This document shows positions 37,551-45,261 of a stretch of DNA of 64,000 nucleotides, one piece after another. The DNA lies in NCBI GenBank assembly GCA_000174895.1, contig ACOK01000114.1, positions 61,636 through 125,635 on the forward strand, read 5' to 3'. Every line of letters begins with the position of its first letter. Positions within the stretch are counted from its first letter, which is position 1. The stretch comes from Ruminococcus flavefaciens FD-1. Its GTDB lineage: Bacteria; Bacillota; Clostridia; Oscillospirales; Ruminococcaceae. The translations under genes and the position numbers were made by a program. The notes below the pieces were generated by a model. That model was given only the letters and a program-made list of their open reading frames with translations. It was not told the origin of the DNA and did not search any database.

Positions 37551-37554
37551 AAAT

Positions 37555-38001
37555 TCACCGCAATTCCTTTTCAAAGTATATCATATCGACAAGCCGGACT
37601 CCGCCCTCGAAAATGGGATGGTCATAGTTATCGATGAAAAAATTCTTCACAGTATGTGCACGACTATATCCGCACTTCTCATAAAAAGGCACAGTAAGCG
37701 GACTGTCGCCCGTTCCGAGAATAAGCTTATCTGCAAAGGAACGGCAGTATTCTTCTGCGAATCGGAGCATTTTTCTGCCGATGCCCTTGCGCTGATAACC
37801 GGGACTGACGGCTATATTTTTCAGCTCGCACACTCCGTCTCCCTCACGTGTAATAACGCAGACTGCAACAGCTTCGCTGTTCTCCTCCCATACAAAAAGG
37901 TCGCCCCTGTCAAGATAACGTCTGACCATGTCCTCCTGTTCATCGCCGATGAGAAGGAGATCCATGTATCGCTCTTTATTATCGGTGACTGCCTTTATCA
38001 T
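37555..38001 (-). CDS. GNAT family N-acetyltransferase
   Basis: 148 residues. The acetyl-CoA pyrophosphate loop is clear in LKNIAVSPGYQRKGIGRKML (Q/RxxGxG/A motif). The C-terminal strand GTGDSPLTVPFYEKCGYSRA is typical of GNAT. The substrate is unknown. The start overlaps the cdd stop (ATGA). Confidence 0.87.
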   Translation of the reverse strand: MIKAVTDNKERYMDLLLIGDEQEDMVRRYLDRGDLFVWEENSEAVAVCVITREGDGVCELKNIAVSPGYQRKGIGRKMLRFAEEYCRSFADKLILGTGDSPLTVPFYEKCGYSRAHTVKNFFIDNYDHPIFEGGVRLVDMIYFEKELR

Positions 38002-38390
38002 GCCATATTATCCTCGGTAAAGCGCTTAGGAAGGAAATCCCCCAGCTTGTGAGCGCCGTCAGAGAGAACTATCACAAAATCATCGCCGCAGAATTCGCTC
38101 ATCACCTGCAAGCAAGCGCCGCATGGAGTACAAGGTGCCGAGAAATCATCGTCGGAACTGCCTGCAACAGCTATAGCCGAATAGCTTGTGCATTCTTCGG
38201 AAACTGCCTTGAAAATGGCAGTACGCTCAGCACATATGGTCATTGAATAAGACGCATTTTCAATATTGCATCCAGTGAATACACGCCCGTCTTCCGCAAG
38301 CAAAGCCGCTCCCACATGGAAGCCGGAGTATTTGCTGTAGGATTTTGACGAAGCCTTTACAGCTTCCTGATAGAGTTCCTCACAAGTCAT
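37998..38390 (-). CDS. cdd: Cytidine deaminase
   Basis: 130 residues, the tetrameric type. The zinc/catalytic motifs are TICAERTAI (Cys and proton-shuttling Glu) and [12 protein letters not shown]. It deaminates cytidine and deoxycytidine to uridine forms in pyrimidine salvage. The start overlaps the DUF896 stop by four bases, so the two are translationally coupled. Confidence 0.95.
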   Translation of the reverse strand: MTCEELYQEAVKASSKSYSKYSGFHVGAALLAEDGRVFTGCNIENASYSMTICAERTAIFKAVSEECTSYSAIAVAGSSDDDFSAPCTPCGACLQVMSEFCGDDFVIVLSDGAHKLGDFLPKRFTEDNMA

Positions 38391-38599
38391 GATCTGCCTC
38401 CGTTCGGGCCGACTTTACGCTTCTTTCCGTCGGGAGTCATGATGTATGTATTATTCAGCTGAGCAGCAAGATTTCCTACCACTGCCTGTCTGTACTCATT
38501 TCTGAGCTGTGTCTGTTCAGCCTTTTCAGCATCGGTAAGGCCTTCAGCCTTTGATTTATGTGCAAGTTCATTGATACGGTCGATCTTTTTCTGATCCAT
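38387..38599 (-). CDS. DUF896/YnzC family small protein
   Basis: 70 residues from [33 protein letters not shown], matching the DUF896 opening. I chose the ATG at 38599 with TAGGAG upstream. The C-terminal [10 protein letters not shown] is basic. The molecular role is unknown; the B. subtilis homologue is linked to the SOS regulon. Confidence 0.9.
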   Translation of the reverse strand: MDQKKIDRINELAHKSKAEGLTDAEKAEQTQLRNEYRQAVVGNLAAQLNNTYIMTPDGKKRKVGPNGGRS

Positions 38600-38628
38600 A
38601 AAAACACTCCTAATAATCATATAGATAC

Positions 38629-38657
38629 ATTTTAACACGTATCAGGAAATAATGCAA
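38629..38657 (-). promoter_or_regulatory. Promoter of the DUF896-cdd-GNAT run
   Basis: TTGCAT (38652-38657), 17-base spacer, TAAAAT (38629-38634) on the minus strand. Confidence 0.6.
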
Positions 38658-38665
38658 GCATTTAC

Positions 38666-38694
38666 TTGAATTTTCGGCATTTCTGTGATATAAT
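38666..38694 (+). promoter_or_regulatory. Promoter of the SDR gene
   Basis: TTGAAT (38666-38671), 17 bases, TATAAT (38689-38694), 33 bases upstream of the SDR start. It is back to back with the minus-strand promoter. Confidence 0.65.
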
Positions 38695-38726
38695 TTTATA
38701 ATATTCTTGAAAAGGAGTCGGATAAT

Positions 38727-39428
38727 ATGAAGAAAGCCCTTGTAACAGGAGGCTGCGGAGGCATCGGCCTTGAGATATGCAGGCAGCTCGCCGCTGTCGG
38801 ATACTATGTCTACGTTAACTACGCTCATTCCAGAGAGAAGGCAGAACTGCTTGCAGACGCTGTAGGCGGCGAAGCGGTATGCTTTGATGTAGCCGATAAA
38901 AATGCTGTCCGTTCATTTTTTACATCCCACAGCATCGACCTTCTCGTGAACAACGCCGGAGTTTCGGTCATTGACCTGTTCACCTCCGTTTCAGCCGAAC
39001 AGGCCGAAAGGATCATGGGGATTAATCTCATCGGCGCTATGAACTGCGCCCGTGCTGCCCTGCCGTATATGATAAGCCGGAAAAGCGGATGCATTATAAA
39101 TATCGCTTCAATGTGGGGACAGTGCGGAGCTTCCTGCGAGGTAGATTATTCCGCTTCAAAAGCAGGCATGATAGGCTTCACCAAGGCGCTTGCCAAGGAA
39201 GTCGCCCCCTCGGGAATACGGGTAAACAGTGTCTCTCCGGGATTTATAATGACTGAAATGAACAGTCACTTCACTGATGAGGACCTCGAACTTATCCGTG
39301 AAGACATCCCTCTCGGCATTTTCGGCAAACCCGAACATATAGCCGATGCCGTGTCTTTTCTCGCCTCCGATAAAGCCGAATACATCACAGGACAAGTTTT
39401 AGCGGTAAACGGCGGAATGGTCATATGA
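38727..39428 (+). CDS. SDR family NAD(P)-dependent oxidoreductase (FabG/YmfI-like)
   Basis: 233 residues. The cofactor loop VTGGCGGIGLEI, NNAG (VNNAGVS), catalytic Ser in IINIASMWG, and YSASKAG hold the full classical SDR active site. The C-terminal GFIMTEMN and YITGQVLAVNGG resemble FabG and the elongation factor P 5-aminopentanone reductase YmfI. The substrate is not determinable from sequence. It is the first gene of a plus-strand pair with the HD protein. Confidence 0.9.
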   Translation: MKKALVTGGCGGIGLEICRQLAAVGYYVYVNYAHSREKAELLADAVGGEAVCFDVADKNAVRSFFTSHSIDLLVNNAGVSVIDLFTSVSAEQAERIMGINLIGAMNCARAALPYMISRKSGCIINIASMWGQCGASCEVDYSASKAGMIGFTKALAKEVAPSGIRVNSVSPGFIMTEMNSHFTDEDLELIREDIPLGIFGKPEHIADAVSFLASDKAEYITGQVLAVNGGMVI

Positions 39429-39440
39429 AAGGAGAAAACT

Positions 39441-40026
39441 ATGAACGACAGACTTAAAAAGCAGATCGAATTCATGCTGGAAATAGACAAAATGAAGAAT
39501 CTCTACCGTCAGACCTACGTGCTTCACGAGGACAGAAAAGAAAACGACGCCGAACACAGCTGGCATCTCGCCATACTCGCCTTTCTCCTTGCCGAACATT
39601 CCAACAAGCCCTGTGGATGTGGCCAAGGTGATGAAAATGGTGCTTATCCACGACATTGTCGAGATCGATGCAGGCGACACTTACTGCTACGACACTGAGG
39701 GTTACAAGACCAAAGCTGACCGGGAAGAAAAAGCAGCACAGCGTATTTTCGGTATGCTTCCCGACGATCAGAAGGAGGAAATGTACAGACTGTGGCGTGA
39801 ATTCGAGGACTCCGAGACCGACGATGCAAGATTTGCTGCCGTGCTTGACAGAGTCCAGCCTTTGTTACTTAATTATACAAAAGGCGGCATCTCATGGAAC
39901 GAACACGGCATTTTCAAGGAACAGGTCCTCGGGCGAAATGAAGCCTATTTTGACGTAGCCGACAATATCACCGAGCTTATAACCTCAATAATCAATGACG
40001 CTTATGATAAGGGCTGGCTCAAATAA
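39441..40026 (+). pseudogene. HD-domain phosphohydrolase (YfbR/5'-nucleotidase-like), frameshifted
   Basis: The first frame gives MNDRLKKQIEFMLEIDKMKNLYRQ...ENDAEHSWHLAILAFLLAEHSNK with the first metal His pair. It then runs out of frame at an AAGCCCTG tract (about 39607-39613). With one C removed the second frame continues PVDVAKVMKMVLIHDIVEIDAGDTY..., supplying the HD motif. Together they make about 195 residues of the HD_3 type family acting on nucleotides or related phosphates. The downstream frame ends at 40026. It is either inactivated or a base-calling artefact. Confidence 0.83.
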
Positions 40027-40123
40027 CGTCTCAGCAATTTCAACAAAAAATCTCATTCTTAGCAGTACACCATTACTAAAGCGCTGAATTTGGTGAACAA
40101 TTGATGATAATTCGTGTATCACC

Positions 40124-40152
40124 TTGAACTTTCGCATATAATATGGTATATT
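40124..40152 (+). promoter_or_regulatory. Promoter of the LtaS-like gene
   Basis: TTGAAC (40124-40129), 17 bases, TATATT (40147-40152), about 50 bases upstream of the start. Confidence 0.6.
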
Positions 40153-40202
40153 ATAATTGTCAAAATATACACATTGTATGAGAATATAGAAGGATGATGG
40201 CG

Positions 40203-42116
40203 ATGGAAAAAAAGAAGAAAAATGAACAGACAGTCAGCTCCGCAGTGATGCCCGATGTAAGCGAACCTGCTGAGCGTGTGACTGAAAACGCAACCAAAAC
40301 AAAACGTAAACTCAAGGTTATACGCCTTGAAAATTCTGATAAATTCAAACGCACAAATTTCTGGCTTACAGTGCTCTTCCCCATATTCATCTGCTGTATG
40401 GCGGAGATAAACCAGGCAAAATATGTCATACCTTTCCTTGAATTCTGCGGCGACAGACCTACGGTCCTGCTGTTCGATATCATTATCTCGGCTGTGGTAT
40501 TCATCCTGTTTATGGCGATATTCCGCAAAGGCTGGCTCGCCATGGCTGTGCAGAGCTTCATATTCATGGCTCTGAGCACCACGGAGCTTTTCAAATTCGG
40601 AACCAACGGCAATCACCTGATACTTTCGGATATGAAGCTTTTCCGAAGCGTCAAGAGCCTGACCTCGTTCGCCTACATAAAGATCACGCCCCGGCTTATT
40701 ATCTACTACCTGATCGTTATCGCCTTTGTGGCGCTGGCTTTCTGGTTCAATCCCAGGATCAAAAACAAACCCTTCACCAGGATCGTGGCGGTAGGTGTCT
40801 GTGCTGTATCCTGTGCCGCACTGATAATCACGCCTTCATTCTACCAGCCCGTTTACGATTTCTTCAAGGTGGACACAACAAACGCTACCAACTCTTTCCT
40901 TCTCAATGAGAAATTCACCAAGAACCGATTCCTTGCTTTTCTCATTGAAACAGCATCCGAAAGCTATGCCAACCGTCTTGTGGTCCCCGAGGATTACAGT
41001 GAGGAGCTTATCGAAGAGATAATGGATATCCCCGTTGATACAGCTGATGACTTTCACGGCGGCAAGAAGCCCAACGTCATTGTTGTAATGAGCGAATCCT
41101 ACGCTGACTTCCGTGTATTCGACCAGCTTAACATTGACAAGGACTGCTACAAATACTTCGATAAGGCAATTTCCGAGGGCAAGGGCGGCACAGCTATCAC
41201 ACCTACCTACGCAAGCTGGACAGTCCGCTCAGAGTTCGAGCTTCTCTTCGGCCTCCCCGTAAGAGGTCTGAATACTCCGAATATGCCGCAGAGAGAACTT
41301 GCCGAGAGAGAACAGCCTGCCCTTGCACAGTACTACAAAAGCTGGGGCTACGATACTGTCTACATCCACCCCTTCCAGAGCGGTTTCTATAGCCGAAGCA
41401 GGATATACGGCTACTTCGGATTCGAGAAGATGATCTTCCACGACGACTACGAGGGAACGACTGATTTCAACGTGCCTGTAAAGCATTTCGGCACATACGT
41501 TGACGACTCCACAGTATTCGATCAGATAATATACGAACTGAAGAACAGCGACTCGCCTGTTTACCTGCACACCACAACAATGCAGAACCATCAGCCGTAC
41601 AATCAGGGCAAGGATCCTGCTGATGAATTCGGCAACTACCTCACATGGATACAGCACTCCAACGAAGGACTGGATAAATTCCTGGGTGAGATCAAAAAAC
41701 TTGATGAACCTACACTTGTATTCTTCGTCGGCGACCACTTCCCATCACTCAGAGGCGAGACCAGCGTCTACAATAAACTTGGTCTCAGCGGCAAAAACTG
41801 CACTCCGCTCTATCAGCAGAAATGCTTCTTCTGGAGCAACTATGACGCCGATTTCTCGGCAGTTCCCGAAAGCGAATTCTCGTTCTTCTATGTACCTTAC
41901 ATCATCCTCAACATCATCGACGCACCTAAGGACGCATTCATCGAGAAAATGAACGACTTCATGGTAAGCGTGCCTGTCTACTCATCGGAGTACGACAGCA
42001 ATATACCGAGAAACGAAGAACTTGATATCATCACCATCGACAGAGTTATCGAGGACGAATTCTCTCCCTCCCCTATCCCCGAGGAACAGCTTACTACCGC
42101 AAGAAAAGGAGAATAA
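40203..42116 (+). CDS. LTA synthase family membrane sulfatase
   Basis: About 637 residues from MEKKKKNEQ. The ATG at 40203 was preferred over 40194 because of AAGGATG spacing. A charged cytoplasmic leader is followed by five membrane helices (about 45-205) and an extracellular sulfatase-fold domain. Catalytic regions are NVIVVMSESYADF, the nucleophilic Thr in SWTVRSEFELLFG, TTMQNHQPYN and FVGDHFPSL. These enzymes transfer glycerol phosphate or similar headgroups to build lipoteichoic acid-like polymers. The exact product is unknown. Confidence 0.9.
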   Translation: MEKKKKNEQTVSSAVMPDVSEPAERVTENATKTKRKLKVIRLENSDKFKRTNFWLTVLFPIFICCMAEINQAKYVIPFLEFCGDRPTVLLFDIIISAVVFILFMAIFRKGWLAMAVQSFIFMALSTTELFKFGTNGNHLILSDMKLFRSVKSLTSFAYIKITPRLIIYYLIVIAFVALAFWFNPRIKNKPFTRIVAVGVCAVSCAALIITPSFYQPVYDFFKVDTTNATNSFLLNEKFTKNRFLAFLIETASESYANRLVVPEDYSEELIEEIMDIPVDTADDFHGGKKPNVIVVMSESYADFRVFDQLNIDKDCYKYFDKAISEGKGGTAITPTYASWTVRSEFELLFGLPVRGLNTPNMPQRELAEREQPALAQYYKSWGYDTVYIHPFQSGFYSRSRIYGYFGFEKMIFHDDYEGTTDFNVPVKHFGTYVDDSTVFDQIIYELKNSDSPVYLHTTTMQNHQPYNQGKDPADEFGNYLTWIQHSNEGLDKFLGEIKKLDEPTLVFFVGDHFPSLRGETSVYNKLGLSGKNCTPLYQQKCFFWSNYDADFSAVPESEFSFFYVPYIILNIIDAPKDAFIEKMNDFMVSVPVYSSEYDSNIPRNEELDIITIDRVIEDEFSPSPIPEEQLTTARKGE

Positions 42117-42119
42117 TAC

Positions 42120-42515
42120 ATGAAAGAGATCATCGCAGGAATCAAAGGCGAAGCTGAATTAAAAGTCAGTTCAAATGAACTGGCAGTCAATGTAGGAAGC
42201 GGAAGCCTTGAAGTATTCGCAACTCCCGTAATGGTCATGCTGATGGAAAAGGCCGCCTGCAAATGTGTGGCTGACTATATGGAAAACGATGAGACCACAG
42301 TAGGCACAGAAATGAATGTGAAGCATCTTTCCGCTTCGCCTGCCGAATCCGATATACGTGCAGAAGCCGAACTTACCGAAGTAAACGGACGTGAACTGGT
42401 GTTCAGCGTAAAGGCTTATGACAACTGCGGAATTATCGGTGAGGGCGTACATAAGAGATTCCTTGTTTTCGGCGGACGATTCACTGAGAAAGCAAAGGCA
42501 AAATTACAGAAATAA
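42120..42515 (+). CDS. Hotdog thioesterase family protein (FlK-like)
   Basis: 131 residues. A single hotdog fold is suggested by LEVFATPVMVMLMEKAACKCVADYM and TTVGTEMNVKHLSASP, a close match to the fluoroacetyl-CoA thioesterase-like group. It probably hydrolyses a short acyl-CoA. It follows the sulfatase by three bases and is cotranscribed with it. Confidence 0.85.
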   Translation: MKEIIAGIKGEAELKVSSNELAVNVGSGSLEVFATPVMVMLMEKAACKCVADYMENDETTVGTEMNVKHLSASPAESDIRAEAELTEVNGRELVFSVKAYDNCGIIGEGVHKRFLVFGGRFTEKAKAKLQK

Positions 42516-42521
42516 CAGCAT

Positions 42522-42554
42522 ACAGCATCTCTTCGGAGGTGCTGTGTATTTTTT
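42522..42554 (+). terminator. Rho-independent terminator after the thioesterase
   Basis: The stem ACAGCATCTC/GAGGTGCTGT with a TTCG-type loop, then GTATTTTTT. The U tract abuts the RBS of the next gene, so the hairpin could also modulate that gene. Confidence 0.75.
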
Positions 42555-42566
42555 AGGAGGATTAAC

Positions 42567-43064
42567 ATGAGACTGAGGCCATACATCCCCGATACAGATT
42601 TCGATCACATCCGCAAATGGGACACTGATGAACGCACTCACGCTTTATGGTGTGCAGGACGTCTGCCCTTTCCCGTCACAAGGGAGAGTATGGACGCCCT
42701 TATCAATGACCACGCTGTTAAGTACGGCGATACTCCGTTTACTGCAACTGAGGACGACGGCACACCTGTCGGATTTTTCTGCATCGCCACCGATGTTCAG
42801 ACAAATACTTCAATGCTTCGTTTCGTTATGGTTGACAGTTCGCTCCGTGGCAAAGGCTACGGAAAGGAAATGTTGAGCCTCGCCGTTAAGTACGCTTTCG
42901 ATATTGCCAAAGCGGACGCAGTTCAGCTGAATGTATTTACACCAAATGAAGCAGCCAAAAAATGCTACCTCAGTGTTGGATTCACCGAAAGGTCAGTCAC
43001 TCCGGATGTATTCACCTACAAGGATGAATCATGGGGCAGATGCAATATGATCATCACAAGATAA
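42567..43064 (+). CDS. GNAT family N-acetyltransferase
   Basis: 165 residues of the RimJ/RimL-like branch. It starts MRLRPYIPDTDFDHIRKW. The acetyl-CoA loop is VDSSLRGKGYGKEML, followed by LNVFTPNEAAKKCYLSVGF. The substrate is unknown. A strong AGGAGG lies eight bases upstream. Confidence 0.87.
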   Translation: MRLRPYIPDTDFDHIRKWDTDERTHALWCAGRLPFPVTRESMDALINDHAVKYGDTPFTATEDDGTPVGFFCIATDVQTNTSMLRFVMVDSSLRGKGYGKEMLSLAVKYAFDIAKADAVQLNVFTPNEAAKKCYLSVGFTERSVTPDVFTYKDESWGRCNMIITR

Positions 43065-43078
43065 AAAGGCCAGAAAGT

Positions 43079-43363
43079 AACAGCTGTACTTTTACAGAAG
43101 TTTTTACACGAGTCTATTGAGGAAAACCCTTTTGAAAAAGGGTTCTTCCTCAAACTCCTTTCCTAAAACTTTCAGTATTAATTTTTGCCCCATAGAGGGC
43201 GCTCCCAGTAAAACTATTGGTTTTCACATCTTATCGTGGAGCGCCCTATCAGGGGCAAAATTCTATTAAAAGTCTTTGGAAAGGGGGTTCGGGGAAGAAC
43301 CTTTCCTCAGAAAGGTTTTCCCCGATAAATGCGTATAAAGTTGCTATATGAGTACAGTGGTTA
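43079..43363. repeat. MITE-like repeat, copy 2
   Basis: It shares with copy 1 the left end (AACAGC...TACACGAG), the block CTATTAAAAGTCTTTGGAAA, the block AACCTTTCCTCAGAAAGG and the right end TATATGAGTACAGTGGTTA. The inner stem (about 43181-43204 with 43238-43262) differs in sequence from copy 1 but keeps pairing (GGGCGCTCC/GGAGCGCCC). An extra hairpin (AACCCTTTT/AAAAAGGGTT) lies near 43123-43150. No ORF. Confidence 0.78.
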
Positions 43364-43741
43364 TCGAACATCGCTTTTTTTGCATTATCCCCGAAAAAGC
43401 AGCACGAACAGGCGGTGTGCCTGTAATTTGCACATCGCCTGTCCGCTATTCAAATCCAATCATTACCATTCCATATTATGATATGCTATGAACATACAGC
43501 TTACCATTTACGCTCCCGGACAAGCACCGCACACTTCATCTTGCGCATAAGTGTGAATACGCAATTTTCAGTGCCTGTTCTTCGCATGATCCGACTTCAG
43601 CTGCGAATGCTCAAGTACGGATCGGGAGCAACGGAATCTGCCGCCTAAGTGTGAAAACGACTATTCTGTATGTATTCCCCTTTTGTCATTTAATAAGTTT
43701 CCGTGACTGCCTTTCCGTTCCCATTACTTTAATGTATGCAG
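43364..43741. other. Non-coding stretch with hairpin and decayed repeats
   Basis: A 13-base stem with one mismatch (43408-43420 with 43430-43442, ACAGGCGGTGTGC) may terminate the minus-strand pilus transcript, with CTTTTTCGG a little downstream. Two degenerate direct repeats around AAGTGTGAA (43549-43570 and 43646-43667) resemble the 3' end of the sortase gene at 44287-44310. No intact gene is seen. Confidence 0.45.
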
Positions 43742-44149
43742 TCAGGCATTGAAAGAATAATATCTTTCTGAAATAGGATGGAACCAGATATTCTGAAGCG
43801 CATCGTTCAGACGTTCCTTAGTATCTGTTTTGCAGATATAATCCGAACAGCGGCTCTGGATGCTCCATAATGCCACATGATCATTGCGCTCGTTTTCATT
43901 ATAAACTATGATGATATCAACGTGAGGCTGTATCCACCTCAGCTTATAATGAAGCGCCTGAAGATCTGTAAATTGCATTCCGATGTTCTGATTGATAAAT
44001 ATCAGTGTTGCTTCGTGATCTGAAGTATATTTTATGCAGTCGTCCACAGAAGTGAAAGACTTGTATTCTACGTCTGTAAGCAAGCCCTTTAACGTCCTGC
44101 CAAGCTTTTTTGTATAACGCCTGTCAGTATCAAGAGCCATTATCAGCAT
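43742..44149 (-). CDS. Degenerate response-regulator receiver-like protein
   Basis: About 135 residues from MLIMALDTDRRYTKKLGRTL. The ATG at 44149 is preferred over a GTG at 44158 because of AGGAAGG spacing. The pattern follows a CheY-like fold: an acidic pair in LDTDR, beta-3 ATLIFINQNI, and the conserved Lys in YICKTD. The phospho-acceptor Asp position is Asn/Gln, so phosphorylation is unlikely. There is no output domain. It ends the pilus operon and may be a protein-interaction adaptor. Confidence 0.66.
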   Translation of the reverse strand: MLIMALDTDRRYTKKLGRTLKGLLTDVEYKSFTSVDDCIKYTSDHEATLIFINQNIGMQFTDLQALHYKLRWIQPHVDIIIVYNENERNDHVALWSIQSRCSDYICKTDTKERLNDALQNIWFHPISERYYSFNA

Positions 44150-44164
44150 ATCCGTCACCTTCCT

Positions 44165-44284
44165 TTATTCATGGATCAATATCTCTTTCAAACACCGTTT
44201 CCCCTGTGACCGGCGCACGGCAAATTCAAAATCCGAAGCGCAGGCAGACAAAGCAATGACGGGCCCTTCATCGCTAAGTTCAGG
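44165..44284 (-). pseudogene. Remnant of a class B sortase C-terminus
   Basis: Reading from 44284, the frame gives LSDEGPVIALSACASDFEFAVRR and ends at a stop at 44167-44165. This matches the active-site cysteine region of the neighbouring sortase (MIALSTCASDFRNAR). An in-frame stop precedes it and there is no start or N-terminal domain. It is a truncated, diverged duplicate between the intact sortase and the receiver gene. Its stop overlaps the receiver gene's RBS. Confidence 0.72.
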
Positions 44285-44301
44285 TCAAGTGTAAAAAAGT
44301 G

Positions 44302-45150
44302 CTATTCTTCAAGGAAGATATAGTCCTCCTCTTTATCCATCTTAATAAGATCTCCAACGAACAATGCTCTTGCATTACGAAAGTCAGAAGCACAGGTCGA
44401 TAATGCTATCATTTTGTCAGATATTACTGCATCTCTGCGAAATTCAGCTGTTTCCAGAATCCTGTCATACCATCCGTTAAGGTCAGCCGGTACATCATAA
44501 AGAACATCGTACGCACTGACTATTGAGAGTGCAAAGAAATCTATCCGATACACATTATCCGGAGTAAAGAACCAGCCGTAACGATGTCCGTCAAAGGCCT
44601 CAGCATTGCGGAATGAACGTATGTCGCCGAACATTCCCTGCTGCATATTATGTCCAAAGATAATGTTTGTACCGCTTGTAAGATCCCTGTTACACCGATA
44701 GTCGAGAAACAATGTTCCCTGACGGTAATAACTGCCATCCGGTGCGTGTGACAGATAATACTCATTGTCTGTGCCTTGTACCACCGGATAGTCAATGTCC
44801 GAGTCAGCCATGTAAAGCCAACCGACGAAATCCGGCAACTGCCTGTGCAATTCTCTTACCCTTTCGGCTATATCCTCTGCCCGTGAACGTGTTATCCACG
44901 GTTCGGAAGCTGAGGGCTGGTATTCCTCTGATCCCACTGCAACACTGACAATCTCTGTCTCCGGCTGAGAATCATCAGTATGCGTCGCAGCAGTTTCATA
45001 TACATTTGATGCAGTCACAGTGCTTTCGCTGTAATCCAGCGGCGGCAGCACAGTTTGTTCCTTCTGCAATGTGCAGCTTTTCCATATCAGACATCCTGCA
45101 AGTATCACCAGCAGAACACCGGCAATCAAAACCCTTGCTTTGTCTTTCAT
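44302..45150 (-). CDS. Class B sortase (pilus locus, downstream copy)
   Basis: 282 residues. One N-terminal membrane anchor (about 7-24), a Ser/Thr-rich stalk, then the sortase beta barrel. The catalytic residues are His in IIFGHNMQQG, Cys in IALSTCASDF, and Arg in RNARALFVG. WLYMADSDIDYPVVQG is the typical class B opening. It probably attaches the pilin or adhesin to the cell wall. RBS CGGAGG. A long hairpin separates it from the pilin gene. Confidence 0.92.
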   Translation of the reverse strand: MKDKARVLIAGVLLVILAGCLIWKSCTLQKEQTVLPPLDYSESTVTASNVYETAATHTDDSQPETEIVSVAVGSEEYQPSASEPWITRSRAEDIAERVRELHRQLPDFVGWLYMADSDIDYPVVQGTDNEYYLSHAPDGSYYRQGTLFLDYRCNRDLTSGTNIIFGHNMQQGMFGDIRSFRNAEAFDGHRYGWFFTPDNVYRIDFFALSIVSAYDVLYDVPADLNGWYDRILETAEFRRDAVISDKMIALSTCASDFRNARALFVGDLIKMDKEEDYIFLEE

Positions 45151-45168
45151 TCATCTCACCTCCGAAAT

Positions 45169-45230
45169 CTCCTCCCTGCCTCCGGTGCAGACGCAGGATA
45201 TGAGTTCCCGCAGTCTTGCACAGGGAGGAG
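45169..45230 (-). other. Long intercistronic hairpin between pilin and sortase genes
   Basis: CTCCTCCCTG (45169-45178) and CAGGGAGGAG (45221-45230) pair perfectly. Inside, TGCAGAC pairs with GTCTTGCA across one bulge. There is no U tract. Such a structure can protect the 3' end of an abundant structural-protein mRNA and lower expression of the downstream enzyme. Confidence 0.6.
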
Positions 45231-45261
45231 CATTGGGATTCAGCGGTCAGATTTCAGATCA

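Noticed and set aside
40119..40616. 165-residue minus-strand ORF over the start of the LtaS-like gene
   Set aside because: Antisense shadow of a clear sulfatase gene with its own promoter.
43408..43442. CRISPR-like or attachment-site interpretation of repeats at 43.4-43.7 kb
   Set aside because: Only two or three degenerate repeats at irregular spacing, no integrase or cas gene nearby.
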